Assembly (NCBI GenBank): GCA_035477595.1
Contig: DATIKM010000008.1
Span: 1 to 47,775, forward strand
From: DATIKM01 sp035477595
Lineage (GTDB): Bacteria; Armatimonadota; Chthonomonadetes; Chthonomonadales; CAJBBX01
Direction: 5' to 3'
DNA: 47,775 bases
The notes beneath the pieces are model-generated. The model had not been told where the DNA came from. It did not search any database and saw only the letters and a program-made list of their open reading frames with translations. Position 1 is the first letter of the stretch. Each line of letters begins with the position of its first letter. Position numbers and translations under genes: made by a program. Positions 26,506 to 39,182 of the stretch are shown piece by piece.

Positions 26506-27404
26506 GGCGCGTCGCCCCCCTCCATCGGGGTCGCTTCGCCTGACGGCTGTGGCGGCTCGCCTGCAGCCCGCACTTCGCCTGACGGCTGTGGCGGCTCGCC
26601 TGCAGCCCGCACTTCGCCGCGAGTGCCGCCACCGACCAGTGCACCGAGGACGCCGTTAACGAACCGGCCGCTCTCGGCTGTGCTGTACTTCTTAGCCAGC
26701 TCTATGGCCTCGTTGATCGAGACGCTGGCAGGCACATCCGGCACGTAGAGAATCTCGTAGGCAGCCAGGCGAAGGATGTTGCGGTCAACTGCAGCCTGGC
26801 GGTCCATGGTCCAACCAGTGGCCAGCGAGGCGATCCGAGCGTCTATCTCGTTCCTGCGCTCATAGGCGCCGACGATGAGCGACCGCGCAAAGCTAGCCGC
26901 GTGGGCGGCGCCCGGCAGGTGCTTTCTGCAGCGCTGCTCAAGGTGCCGCGCCCACTGAGAGGCCGTAGTCACGATGGTGTCTGCCGAGCCTGGCCCCAAG
27001 GGTCCTCGGGCGGCCAGCGGCTGCAGGGCGATGAGGGCTTGGCCCAGTGCGGCTGCGGTGCGGGCGAGCGCCGCCTGCTCGGTCGTCCGGGCCTGGGGCG
27101 CTGTCACGTCGGCTGCCTGTTCTGCTGCCGTCTGCGCGACGGCTGCCACGATCCGTCCGGCGGCGCGCGCGAGCGCGCCATAGCGGCGTGCCGTCTGTGC
27201 GGAAGCGCCTGCGGAGAGCCTGGAGGCTTCGGCACGGAGCGCAGCCTGCGCTTCCCGAAGAACCTGGGCGATGGGGTTTCGGACGCCCACGACGATCTGC
27301 TCGAGCGCTCCGGCCAGCACGTCGGGAAGGGGCTGCTTGCCGACGTCGGCCTGGAAGAGCGCCTTCAGAGCGAACTCGCGGGCCACCCGTCGTGGGCTCG
27401 TCAC
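26502..27404 (-). CDS. nusB: Transcription antitermination protein NusB with large alanine-rich insertion
   Basis: NusB binds boxA RNA with S10 (NusE) and supports antitermination in rRNA operons. The first helix (SPRRVAREFALKALFQADVG, from residue 3) and the core from about residue 168 (HAASFARSLIVGAYERRNEIDA, DRNILRLAAYEILY, SINEAIELAKKYSTAESGRFVNGVLGALV) are clearly NusB. Between them lie roughly 110-130 extra residues, very rich in Ala, Gln and Arg and predicted helical. The C-terminus carries two copies of a 13-residue repeat. The total is 300 residues against about 140 normally. I chose GTG 27404 because the product then starts like other NusB proteins; GTG 27425 is possible. It heads the nusB-folD-mscS unit. 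Confidence 0.88.
   Translation of the reverse strand: MTSPRRVAREFALKALFQADVGKQPLPDVLAGALEQIVVGVRNPIAQVLREAQAALRAEASRLSAGASAQTARRYGALARAAGRIVAAVAQTAAEQAADVTAPQARTTEQAALARTAAALGQALIALQPLAARGPLGPGSADTIVTTASQWARHLEQRCRKHLPGAAHAASFARSLIVGAYERRNEIDARIASLATGWTMDRQAAVDRNILRLAAYEILYVPDVPASVSINEAIELAKKYSTAESGRFVNGVLGALVGGGTRGEVRAAGEPPQPSGEVRAAGEPPQPSGEATPMEGGDAP
26535..26612 (-). repeat. 39-base exact tandem duplication at the end of nusB
   Basis: Two identical adjacent 39-base units (26535-26573 and 26574-26612), followed by the first few bases of a third. They encode GEVRAAGEPPQPS twice. Identity at the DNA level shows a recent in-frame duplication in a disordered tail. Confidence 0.9.
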
Positions 27405-27593
27405 GTGGCCTCCCGGCCGGCGCACTCACGGCGCCCGAGGATACTCTCGGACTGCCGCCGTTTCGGCGCGCTGGGGGCGCCTTCCTGCGAGACCGGCGCG
27501 CGGGCCGGCCCATCGCGGCGGAGCAGGAAGCCCCAACGCCCAGCCATAATACCCGATGGGGCGGGCGGCAGGGCCTGCTCAGGAGGTTGCCCG

Positions 27594-30500
27594 ATGTTGC
27601 TCCGGATTGCGTGGTGGGCTACCCTCGTACTGGTGGTCTGCATCTCATCGAGCGCGGCGCTTGCGCAGCGGACGACCGGCGCAGGCGCGGATCGGCGTGA
27701 CGGCGCCACGGCAGCACCCGAGAGGCGCTCGCGCTTCCTCGTGCCGGGCGTCGCTGGATCTATCCCCGCGACGCGTCCGCCTCAGCCAGGCACGGGCCTT
27801 CAGGGGTTGTGGCCAGGTCGCGCCCCTGCCGGCGTCGGGTTGCCGAATCTCGTCGCGCCGGGCGTCCAACTCGTCCGCTCGCCGAACGCGCTGACGATGG
27901 GCGTCACCGTGTTCTGGGGCGCGGACGAGTCGGCCGTCGGCTGGGACCGCGATGGCGGCGCCCGGGCGCGTCTCATCGTCCAGAGGCTGCGCGAGGCCGG
28001 CGCGCTGTCAACCCGGGTCCTGGTGCGCCAGACCGATGTGGAGCGCGTACCGGGCCGCACGGACTGGGCGGAGACCGACCGCCTGCTCCGCTTCCTGTCG
28101 ACTGCCGGCATCGCCGTCCACTGCCGGGTGGTGAACGACCCCGGACGACCGCGGGCGGACCTGGAGAGGTTCGGGGCGAGCCTGGCCGGGCGATACCGCG
28201 GCATCGTGCGGTACTTCGAGTTTCGTGAGCACCCGGACGCGCCCGGCTCCTCGGCCCGTTCCTACGCTGCCGACTTGGCAGCGTTCGCTCGCGGTGTGCG
28301 GCGTGGCAACGCCGGCGCACTCGTCTCGGTCGGCGCCCTGCAGGTTCAGTCGACCGACTTCCTGGAGGCGCTCTACGCCGCGGGCGCGCAGGCCAGCTTC
28401 GACGCCGTCGCGGTCGATATGCGCGTGCCGCCCGGACCGCTGCCGTTCCGCTGGTTGGACAGCGTCCGCCAGACTATGGTGGCTCGCGGCGACGCCACCA
28501 AGCCGATCTGGGTGACGGACTGGGGCTGGATGCGGGCGCCTGGCTCGGAGGCGGAGAGCAGGGCAGGCGCCGACGTCGACCGCTGGATGCGCGACGCTCG
28601 GCGGGCGCTCACGGCGCGGCCCCACGTGCAGGTTGCTCTCTACTGGGCGCTGCACCCATCGGGCAACGAGGCGGACGCGCCCCTCGCGCCGCTCTGCGGG
28701 CGCGACCAGCGGCCCACCCCGACGCTGATGGTCTTCGCGCAGGCTGCGCGGGGCGGCGGCGAGCCAGCTCTCGCGGTGGCGCGCGTTTCCTGGACGGGCG
28801 CGCTTCCAGGCGCAGCGTTCCCAGAGGTGCGCGATGGCACCGTGATGGCGCGCCTCGACGCCTCATCACCGTCCGGGCCCCTTCACCAGGTTTTCGGGGG
28901 GCTGAGCCTGCTCGGCGTCGAACCAGCACCCTCCGTGGCGGAAGTGCCGGGCGCGCTGAGAGCCATCGGTGCACGTCTCGTTCGACTGGACCCGATCGCC
29001 ACCGCGGTCACTGCGGGCGAACACGGGACCGAGCCCGACTGGCGCCCGGTTGATGCGCTGGTCTCCGCGATCCGCGCGGCTGGCGCTACGCCGGTGCTCT
29101 CGTTCGGCTCCCTGCCGGCGGCACTTCGGTCGGCAAGCGGCAGTCCCCGCATGCCGGTGAGCGCAGGCCGATGGGCGGAGCTCGTGGGCAACCTCGTTCG
29201 GCGCTACGGCGCTGCGCCGGCGCGAGCGCTGTACTGCGAGTTGCCGGTGGGCGAGGGGGCGTCGGCGCTGTCGGCTCGCGAGTGGTCTATCCTGTTTCCG
29301 GTGTTCGCCCGCGCGGTCGCCGATGCCGCACCGGACGCGCGCATCGGCGGACCACTCCTCCCATCCCACGATGCGCGGCAGCTGGCAGCGACGGCGGCCG
29401 CGCTGCGAGCCGTCGGGGTGCAGGCCGGGTTCATCTCGTGGTCTGCGACGGGCGAGAGTGCCACCGCATGCGCCGCGCAGGTCGCGGAGGTGGCCGAGGC
29501 AGTGTCGGAAGGCGGCACTCCATTTGAAATGATTGTAGACTGGCGTCCTTCTGGCGACGGAGCGGTGTCCGGGGCGGCGCCGACAACCTCCGCTGCGGCT
29601 GCTCTGGCGCAACTGCTGACGGATCGCACAGGGGTCGCCGTGCTGTGGCCTGTGACAGGTGCTGACGGGGCACGCCCTCCGGCGGCCCTTGCGCTGCTCG
29701 CCGCGCTGCGTGGACGTAGCGTCGGCGTTGAGACTGACGACCGGCGTGTGCGGGGCATGGGCACCGTCTCGGGCCAACGCGTGAGCGCCTTGGTCTGGTG
29801 TACGCCGCGCGATGCGGGCAGTGCCTCGCTGGCGCCGTTGCCGGACGTCCCGGTGAGCTTGCGTCTTCGCGGCCTGCCCTGGAAGGGAGCCACTCGGTTC
29901 TCGGCGCGCTGGTTGGAGGGAGATGGTCCTGCCAGCGTGGACCGCCTGACCGCGCCGTTACGTGCAGGCGCTGTGGTGACGGCCGATGCGGAGGCGACCA
30001 TCGTGCTCCCTCGCGGTGGCGCCGCACTCGTCGAGGCCGAGCCAGATCGCGCGCAGTTGCTGGCCGTGTCGGTGCAGGCTCCCGCCTACGTGGCGCTTGC
30101 CGGATCCAGCGTGTCGCTCGCCGCCGTCGTCCGGAACCTGTCCACGGAGCGCCAGACCGTGCAGTGCGAGCTGCTGGATGAGAGCGCGCCGGGCTCACCC
30201 GTGATCGCGCAGCGCCGTATGGAGTTGGCGCCGGGCTCCACGGGATCGGTTCGCTTCACGGCGCCAGCGGGCGAGCCCGGCCTCCGCCTCCTGCGCGTTC
30301 GCGCCGGCGGGTCGGGGGGTGGGGCGCTCGTGCGAGTAGTTCGGGGGCTCGCAGCGGAGGTCGAAGGAGGCAAGATCGAAGCGGGCGCGGCCGGTGCAGC
30401 GCTGTCGGCTCACGCGACCGGCCTGGCTCGTGTGCTTCTGCGCAACCGAGACCGTCGCGCGGTCCGAGCCGAGGTGGCGGGCGGGGGGCAATCGCGCAGC

Positions 30501-31211
30501 GTGAGCGTGCCGCCCGGCGGAGCCATGCTTGTGGCGGTCAGCGTGACCGCGACCGCACCGGGTCCCGGGAGGCATCCGGCGGCCGTGGTGGTGTCGGCTG
30601 GCGGCACCGAGCCGAAGCGTCTGCCCGTGACCATCGACGCCCCCGGGGCGTGCAGGCGGGCGCCGCGCGGCCTCCGCATTAATGGCGATCTCTCAGAGTG
30701 GCTTCAGGCGGCCGCGCTCGAGCCCACCGACCCTGGGCGGATTGGCGCCGCCGCGACGGGTGGGGGAGCGCGGGCCATGGCGCTCTGGGACGACGACTTC
30801 CTCTACGTGGCGGCGTCCGTGCCCGATGACCTCGTCCATCAGCCCTTCAGACCGGAGGCGATGCTTCTAGGCGACTGCCTGGTGATTGGCGTCGGATCGA
30901 GGGACGGGCGCATTGACCTTGGCCTGGCGCCCGGACCGATGCGCTCGCAGGTCTACCGGCTGGCGGCGGAGGCGACTGCCTCGGTGGTTCCGGGGGCGCA
31001 GGCGGCAGTGGTCGAGGCCGGAGGGCGCATTGTCTATGAGGCTGCCGTTCCCTGGGCGGCCCTCGGGGTGCGCGCCCCGAGGGAGGGGATGCGGCTGGAG
31101 TTCGGCATTGCACTCCACCGAAGCGACGGTACGCCCTACCGGCCGCTCTGGTGGGGCGAGGGGCAGGGACCGGCAACGGGATCACTCAGGACCCTGCTGT
31201 TGGTCCCCTGA
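27594..31211 (+). CDS. Large secreted protein with two glycosidase-like barrels and a CBM9-like end
   Basis: A 1,205-residue exported protein. Signal peptide: residues 1-25 (MLLRIAWWATLVLVVCISSSA, cleavage after ALAQ). Residues about 95-400 resemble a GH39/GH5-like TIM barrel (GALSTRVLVRQTDVERVPGRTDWAETDRLLRFL in three parts, later TKPIWVTDWGWMRAPG). A second barrel-like unit at about 430-770 (VPGALRAIGARLVRLDPI, ALYCELPVGEG, FISWSATGES) lacks a clear NEP motif. A beta-sandwich (about 825-910) with NxF-like NLSTERQTVQCELLDE and another Gly-rich beta region follow. The final 180 residues (LRINGDLSEWLQAA, then WDDDFLYVAASVPDD) look like a CBM9/DOMON carbohydrate-binding module. ATG 27594 follows AGGAGG by 7 bases. 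Likely polysaccharide-related; the exact activity is unknown. It diverges from nusB. Confidence 0.7.
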   Translation: MLLRIAWWATLVLVVCISSSAALAQRTTGAGADRRDGATAAPERRSRFLVPGVAGSIPATRPPQPGTGLQGLWPGRAPAGVGLPNLVAPGVQLVRSPNALTMGVTVFWGADESAVGWDRDGGARARLIVQRLREAGALSTRVLVRQTDVERVPGRTDWAETDRLLRFLSTAGIAVHCRVVNDPGRPRADLERFGASLAGRYRGIVRYFEFREHPDAPGSSARSYAADLAAFARGVRRGNAGALVSVGALQVQSTDFLEALYAAGAQASFDAVAVDMRVPPGPLPFRWLDSVRQTMVARGDATKPIWVTDWGWMRAPGSEAESRAGADVDRWMRDARRALTARPHVQVALYWALHPSGNEADAPLAPLCGRDQRPTPTLMVFAQAARGGGEPALAVARVSWTGALPGAAFPEVRDGTVMARLDASSPSGPLHQVFGGLSLLGVEPAPSVAEVPGALRAIGARLVRLDPIATAVTAGEHGTEPDWRPVDALVSAIRAAGATPVLSFGSLPAALRSASGSPRMPVSAGRWAELVGNLVRRYGAAPARALYCELPVGEGASALSAREWSILFPVFARAVADAAPDARIGGPLLPSHDARQLAATAAALRAVGVQAGFISWSATGESATACAAQVAEVAEAVSEGGTPFEMIVDWRPSGDGAVSGAAPTTSAAAALAQLLTDRTGVAVLWPVTGADGARPPAALALLAALRGRSVGVETDDRRVRGMGTVSGQRVSALVWCTPRDAGSASLAPLPDVPVSLRLRGLPWKGATRFSARWLEGDGPASVDRLTAPLRAGAVVTADAEATIVLPRGGAALVEAEPDRAQLLAVSVQAPAYVALAGSSVSLAAVVRNLSTERQTVQCELLDESAPGSPVIAQRRMELAPGSTGSVRFTAPAGEPGLRLLRVRAGGSGGGALVRVVRGLAAEVEGGKIEAGAAGAALSAHATGLARVLLRNRDRRAVRAEVAGGGQSRSVSVPPGGAMLVAVSVTATAPGPGRHPAAVVVSAGGTEPKRLPVTIDAPGACRRAPRGLRINGDLSEWLQAAALEPTDPGRIGAAATGGGARAMALWDDDFLYVAASVPDDLVHQPFRPEAMLLGDCLVIGVGSRDGRIDLGLAPGPMRSQVYRLAAEATASVVPGAQAAVVEAGGRIVYEAAVPWAALGVRAPREGMRLEFGIALHRSDGTPYRPLWWGEGQGPATGSLRTLLLVP

Positions 31212-31244
31212 CGCAGCCTCCGCGCCCGAGGGCATGTCGACCCC

Positions 31245-31958
31245 TCATGGGTCGGAGCGCGTTGTCTCCAGCATGCATCGCAGCAGCTCCTCGCAGAGCG
31301 CGCGCTCCATCTGCTCGCCTTCTGCGGCGGGCTCATGTGCGCGGTAGAGCTCGATAGCTGCCCGGTAGTGGCGCTTCGCGGACTCCCGATCGTGGAGCTC
31401 GTGGTGGAAGAGCCCCGCGAGTCGCTGATGACAGGCGGCGACGTCGAGATCGGCGCCCGGGACTGCCTGGTAGAGCGACAGGGCCTGTGCATAGCGTGCT
31501 GCCGCGATCGCGAAGCGATCGCATCGCTGAAGGATGGTGCCGAGGTGAAACGCAATACGCGCGCGCTCCGCCTCGCTGCCTGCCTGCTGTTCGAGGCGAC
31601 GGATGTCGCGGTCGTGGCGCGTTACGAGGAGCATCAGGCGCTGCTCGGGCCGCCGCCAAAGAGAGCGAACGCGATCGACCACGGCGCGCGCGCAGTCTCG
31701 CGCTTCGGCGTCGCCGTCCGGAAGTCTGGCGTAGGCGTCTGCCGCCTCTTGGAACGCCTGGGCTGCCTCGGGCACTCTGTCGGCCGCCGCCAGGCGCTCT
31801 GCGAGACGGTGACAGGCAACCGCGTGGGGGCGGACCAGGGCCGGGTCATCGGCTGCCGCGATGGCGAGTGCGGCGACGGCGACGTGCAGGGACTCGATAG
31901 CCGCAGCGTCGGCGTCCGCGCGGGCGCGTTGCTCAGCGGATCGGTCGCCTGTGGCCAT
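31245..31958 (-). CDS. TPR-like helical repeat protein of unknown function
   Basis: A 237-residue all-helical, alanine- and arginine-rich protein without signal peptide. At least three helix pairs of TPR type are visible: ACHRLAERLAAADRVPEAAQAFQEAADAYARL, ARIAFHLGTILQRCDRFAIAAARYAQAL in two parts and CHQRLAGLFHHELHDRESAKRHYRAAIELY. No catalytic motif is seen. ATG 31958 follows GGAGG by 7 bases. It converges on the secreted-protein gene with only 33 bases between stops and lies just downstream of the rRNA terminator. Probable protein-protein interaction scaffold. Confidence 0.75.
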   Translation of the reverse strand: MATGDRSAEQRARADADAAAIESLHVAVAALAIAAADDPALVRPHAVACHRLAERLAAADRVPEAAQAFQEAADAYARLPDGDAEARDCARAVVDRVRSLWRRPEQRLMLLVTRHDRDIRRLEQQAGSEAERARIAFHLGTILQRCDRFAIAAARYAQALSLYQAVPGADLDVAACHQRLAGLFHHELHDRESAKRHYRAAIELYRAHEPAAEGEQMERALCEELLRCMLETTRSDP

Positions 31959-32063
31959 GTAAGCGCCTCCGTCAGCGGCGTCGCGGACCCGATGCCGCCT
32001 CCCTTTACACTACGAGTGCGGCGGGCTGCAGGTTAGCACACAGGCGCGAAGGGCCGGACGCGG

Positions 32064-32096
32064 AAAGGCCCCGGACCATCAAGGTCCGGGGCCTTT
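32064..32096 (-). terminator. Terminator of the rRNA operon
   Basis: A perfect stem with 14-base arms (32064-32077 and 32083-32096), loop of 5, ending in CCTTT on the minus strand, just past the 3' end of 5S rRNA. Confidence 0.9.
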
Positions 32097-32105
32097 CGGT
32101 AAAGT

Positions 32106-32223
32106 ATCCTGGCAGCGACCTATCTTTCCAGAGGCTTGCGCCCCAAGTATTGTCGGCGCGAGCGGGCTTAACTGCCGTGTTCGGAATGGGAACGGGTGGA
32201 ACCCCGCCGCTATGGCCACCAGG
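32106..32223 (-). rRNA. rrf: 5S ribosomal RNA
   Basis: About 118 bases. The ends pair (TCCTGG near 32218-32223 with CCAGGA near 32106-32113, helix I). Inside are the canonical stretches CCGTTCCCATTCCGAACACGG and the AGTTAAGCCC segment, read on the minus strand. It is the last gene of the rRNA operon. The exact termini are estimated from helix I. Confidence 0.95.
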
Positions 32224-32304
32224 AATGCCATGAGAAGAGAGAGAGCGGGAAGCGCTTGAGCGCGAACGTCTCGTTCAAGGGCACGTGCTTTGAGGAAATG
32301 TAGC

Positions 32305-35197
<2,893 letters not shown>

Positions 35198-35393
35198 CTA
35201 CATCGCCCAAAAGCCCATGCCCTTGAAAGAAACGTCCATCCGCGCCGTTCGTGGCCAAGGCCTCGCACGGTGCGGATCCAAGGTGCGCTCTTTGGATGCG
35301 CTTCCGCTCTCTATATGAAGTTCTCAAGGTTCAGGCAGACCAGCGACACCCCTATGGGATTGTCGCCGGATCGATCAGGCTTACGCCAAGGCG

Positions 35394-35466
35394 TGGAGGT
35401 TAGCGGATTCGAACCGCTGACCTACTGCGTGCAAAGCAGTCGCTCTCCCAGCTGAGCTAAACCCCC
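35394..35466 (-). tRNA. tRNA-Ala (anticodon TGC)
   Basis: A 73-base cloverleaf in the 16S-23S spacer. The D arm (GCTCAGCTGGGAGAGC), anticodon loop CTTTGCACG and T arm (GGTTCGAATCC) are all standard. The acceptor stem contains one G-T pair. The CCA end is not encoded. Confidence 0.97.
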
Positions 35467-35485
35467 GCCGAAGCCGCCTAGCGGG

Positions 35486-35559
<74 letters not shown>

Positions 35560-35727
35560 TTGGCGCACAAGCGCCCACATCCGGGCGGACCCGGATCCGG
35601 GCGCTTGCACCGATCTCTCAAAGCCGGGTAACGGAACGAGAAGCCTGTGGCCAAGACACTGCGAGCACAAGAAGATCGACCTGGGATTGGGGTCCAGCGA
35701 GAGGCAAGCCTCTCTGTGACCGCCGTT

Positions 35728-37262
<1,535 letters not shown>

Positions 37263-37358
37263 ATCGAACAGGCCCGAGGGCCCGTTGTTTGCCACGCAAA
37301 TGACTCCCGGCTCGCAAAGTCCTGTGTTGCCACAAGGCTTCGTCATTACCGTTACCCG

Positions 37359-37371
37359 GTTTTCAAAGATC
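37359..37371 (-). promoter_or_regulatory. boxA-like antitermination element in the 16S leader
   Basis: GATCTTTGAAAAC on the minus strand, about 100 bases before 16S and between promoter P2 and the gene. This matches the general form of the boxA element bound by NusB-NusE in rRNA leaders. The rest of the leader (37263-37424) contains a GGGCCC-centred hairpin just before 16S and no gene. Confidence 0.5.
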
Positions 37372-37424
37372 CGATGGCCCTGATCGCTCAGGGCGGCGCC
37401 GACCGCTGTCGTGACGCAAGAGAT

Positions 37425-37453
37425 ACTATACCGCGCCGCCAGGGAGATGTCAA
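37425..37453 (-). promoter_or_regulatory. rRNA operon promoter P2
   Basis: On the minus strand TTGACA (37448-37453), a 17-base spacer and TATAGT (37425-37430): a near-consensus sigma-70 promoter about 160 bases upstream of 16S. Confidence 0.88.
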
Positions 37454-37530
37454 CCCCGATTTTGCGTCCGACCGGGGGCTTCTTCATCCTCGGGGCACCC
37501 CGGCCACACCGTCCCGCCGGAGCGAAAGCG

Positions 37531-37560
37531 AATATACTCCAGGCTGCTCCGCCGTGTCAA
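37531..37560 (-). promoter_or_regulatory. rRNA operon promoter P1
   Basis: On the minus strand TTGACA (37555-37560), an 18-base spacer and TATATT (37531-37536), about 100 bases upstream of P2. Two tandem strong promoters are typical for rRNA operons. It lies 73 bases after the stop of the amidohydrolase-like gene, so the rRNA operon does not depend on the protein genes upstream. Confidence 0.85.
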
Positions 37561-37632
37561 GGCTCGCGGACGCCTTTTTGCTAATCCGGCATCGGCTGCG
37601 ACGCGAGCCCCCAGCCGCGCACGTGGCGGCGG

Positions 37633-38373
37633 CTACTCATTAGCGGGCTGAACCTCGACGAGGCGCGCCGCGTTGTCCCAGAAGATGCGCGCCTGGACGT
37701 CCTGACTAAGACCGCTTGACTCCACCAGCGCGGCGGCAGCGGCGGCATCAACGTGGGGTGCGCCGGAACCGAAGACGATCCGATGGGGGCCCAGTGACTC
37801 CACCGCGACGCGGAGCTTCGATACGTGGAGCGTGCCTGAGGTCTCAAGGTACACATTGGTGAGCTGGTGCGCCGCGGCGACGGCCGAGCGCCAGTCGTAG
37901 CCCCCCATGCCCACAAAGACGACCTTCAGCATCGGGTACGCTCGCGCGATCTCGGATGCCGCTGCCACGCAGGCCGCGTTTGGTGTGAACAGGTACAGGG
38001 GCTTCGTGTACCGCCGAAACGCCTGCAGGATCTCGTCTGCAACCGCGCGGTTGACAGGCGCCTCCAGGCTGGGCGCCGCGATGGCCATTGCCACCATGCG
38101 TGATGCTCCCATCAGCTCGCGGAGTGCCGCCACCGATGCGTCGGGCCGGTTTACGTGCGTGATGACGCAGCCGTAGAGGCGGGAGTCCTGCTCGAGTACC
38201 GCTCGCAGTATGCGGTTGCCGGCCAGCGGGTCGATGTGTCGCGCGTGGGCGGCCAGGAGCACGGACGCGCATACCCGGCGGTCCTTGAGCGCCTGCGCCA
38301 CGGCGGCGCGGTTGGCGGGCCGGCTGCCCAGTACGCCGCCACCCAGCCATGTGTGCATGTCTAAGATGCGCAA
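37633..38373 (-). CDS. Amidohydrolase-fold protein, metal site incomplete (copy 1)
   Basis: A 246-residue TIM-barrel protein of the amidohydrolase-2 superfamily. The barrel pattern is visible from RILDMHTWLGG at the N-terminus, through YPMLKVVFVGMGG and TNVYLETSGT, to the end RIVFGSGAPH and ARIFWDNAARLVEV. In active members the first strand reads D-x-H-x-H and the last metal ligand is Asp in FGSD. Here the second His is Trp9 and the FGSD Asp is Gly, so catalysis by the usual mechanism is doubtful. It is short for the family. It follows copy 2 after 29 bases. The start ATG at 38373 is chosen because the barrel begins immediately. Confidence 0.75.
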   Translation of the reverse strand: MRILDMHTWLGGGVLGSRPANRAAVAQALKDRRVCASVLLAAHARHIDPLAGNRILRAVLEQDSRLYGCVITHVNRPDASVAALRELMGASRMVAMAIAAPSLEAPVNRAVADEILQAFRRYTKPLYLFTPNAACVAAASEIARAYPMLKVVFVGMGGYDWRSAVAAAHQLTNVYLETSGTLHVSKLRVAVESLGPHRIVFGSGAPHVDAAAAAALVESSGLSQDVQARIFWDNAARLVEVQPANE

Positions 38374-38402
38374 GAGGGCGGACCTCCTGAGATCGTGCGG
38401 GA

Positions 38403-39125
38403 TCAGAGGCCTAGAATGCGTCTCGCGTTGCCCGCCAGAACCTTGTGCTGGTCTGCCGCGTCGAGACCGGCGTGCTGCAGCACGGACAGAACACCCGCGA
38501 CCGGTCGGGAGGGCGCGCCGGAGCCGAAGACGATGCGGTCGGCGCCCACATGCCGGGCCACGAGCCCGATGGCGCCCATCGAAACCATGTCCGAGGTCTC
38601 AACGCACACGTGCTCATGGCGTTGCATCAGGGCGATGGCCTCCGTGAGACCTTCCTGACGGACCTGCGAGAGGATGACCGGGGCGGCGTAGTCCGACATG
38701 TCCCGGACGATCGCCGAGGCGATGCCGGGCTGTGGCGTCTCAACCATGATGGGCAGCCCAACCGCGGCCATCTCCTCGCAGACATGCAGGAACGGCGCGA
38801 AGCCACCTGACCAACCCTGAAGTGCGGGGAAGAACCGCACCATGCGGAAGCCGTCGGCGACGAGCCGCGCGACAGGGCTCTCGTCGCGGAAATAGTGCAT
38901 TGGGTTCAGGGTCGCGACCGGGAGCAACCGGCGGTCCTCAAGGCACGCCGCCCGGGTGGCCGCGTTGCCGGCCGTCTCGTCTAGCAGCATGCCCACCGTA
39001 GAGAGCGTGCACGCCACAGCCACGTGGTGCGCCCGCATCATCGCCACGAGGTCGTCGAGCAGCCAGTCCGATGGCGCCGTGGGGATCGGACCGAACCGCG
39101 TGTTGATGTCGATGATCTGGTCCAT
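38403..39125 (-). CDS. Amidohydrolase-fold protein, metal site incomplete (copy 2)
   Basis: A 240-residue paralogue of the next gene downstream, sharing the barrel pattern and the end motif RIVFGSGAPSRPV with LAGNARRILGL. The N-terminal strand reads IIDINTRFG, where Asn8 and Arg10 replace both histidines of the D-x-H-x-H motif. PVILSQVR and HVCVETSDM correspond to later barrel strands. A non-hydrolytic or altered role is inferred. The start at ATG 39125 has AGGAG at very short spacing; TTG 39167 with AGAGGA 4 bases upstream is the alternative. It follows gltX after 57 bases (or 15 for the longer start). Confidence 0.72.
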   Translation of the reverse strand: MDQIIDINTRFGPIPTAPSDWLLDDLVAMMRAHHVAVACTLSTVGMLLDETAGNAATRAACLEDRRLLPVATLNPMHYFRDESPVARLVADGFRMVRFFPALQGWSGGFAPFLHVCEEMAAVGLPIMVETPQPGIASAIVRDMSDYAAPVILSQVRQEGLTEAIALMQRHEHVCVETSDMVSMGAIGLVARHVGADRIVFGSGAPSRPVAGVLSVLQHAGLDAADQHKVLAGNARRILGL

Positions 39126-39182
39126 GCTCCTGCTTTCCGAACCCGGGTTCAGCGGGACACCCGGCAAGGGGTCCTCTGGTTG

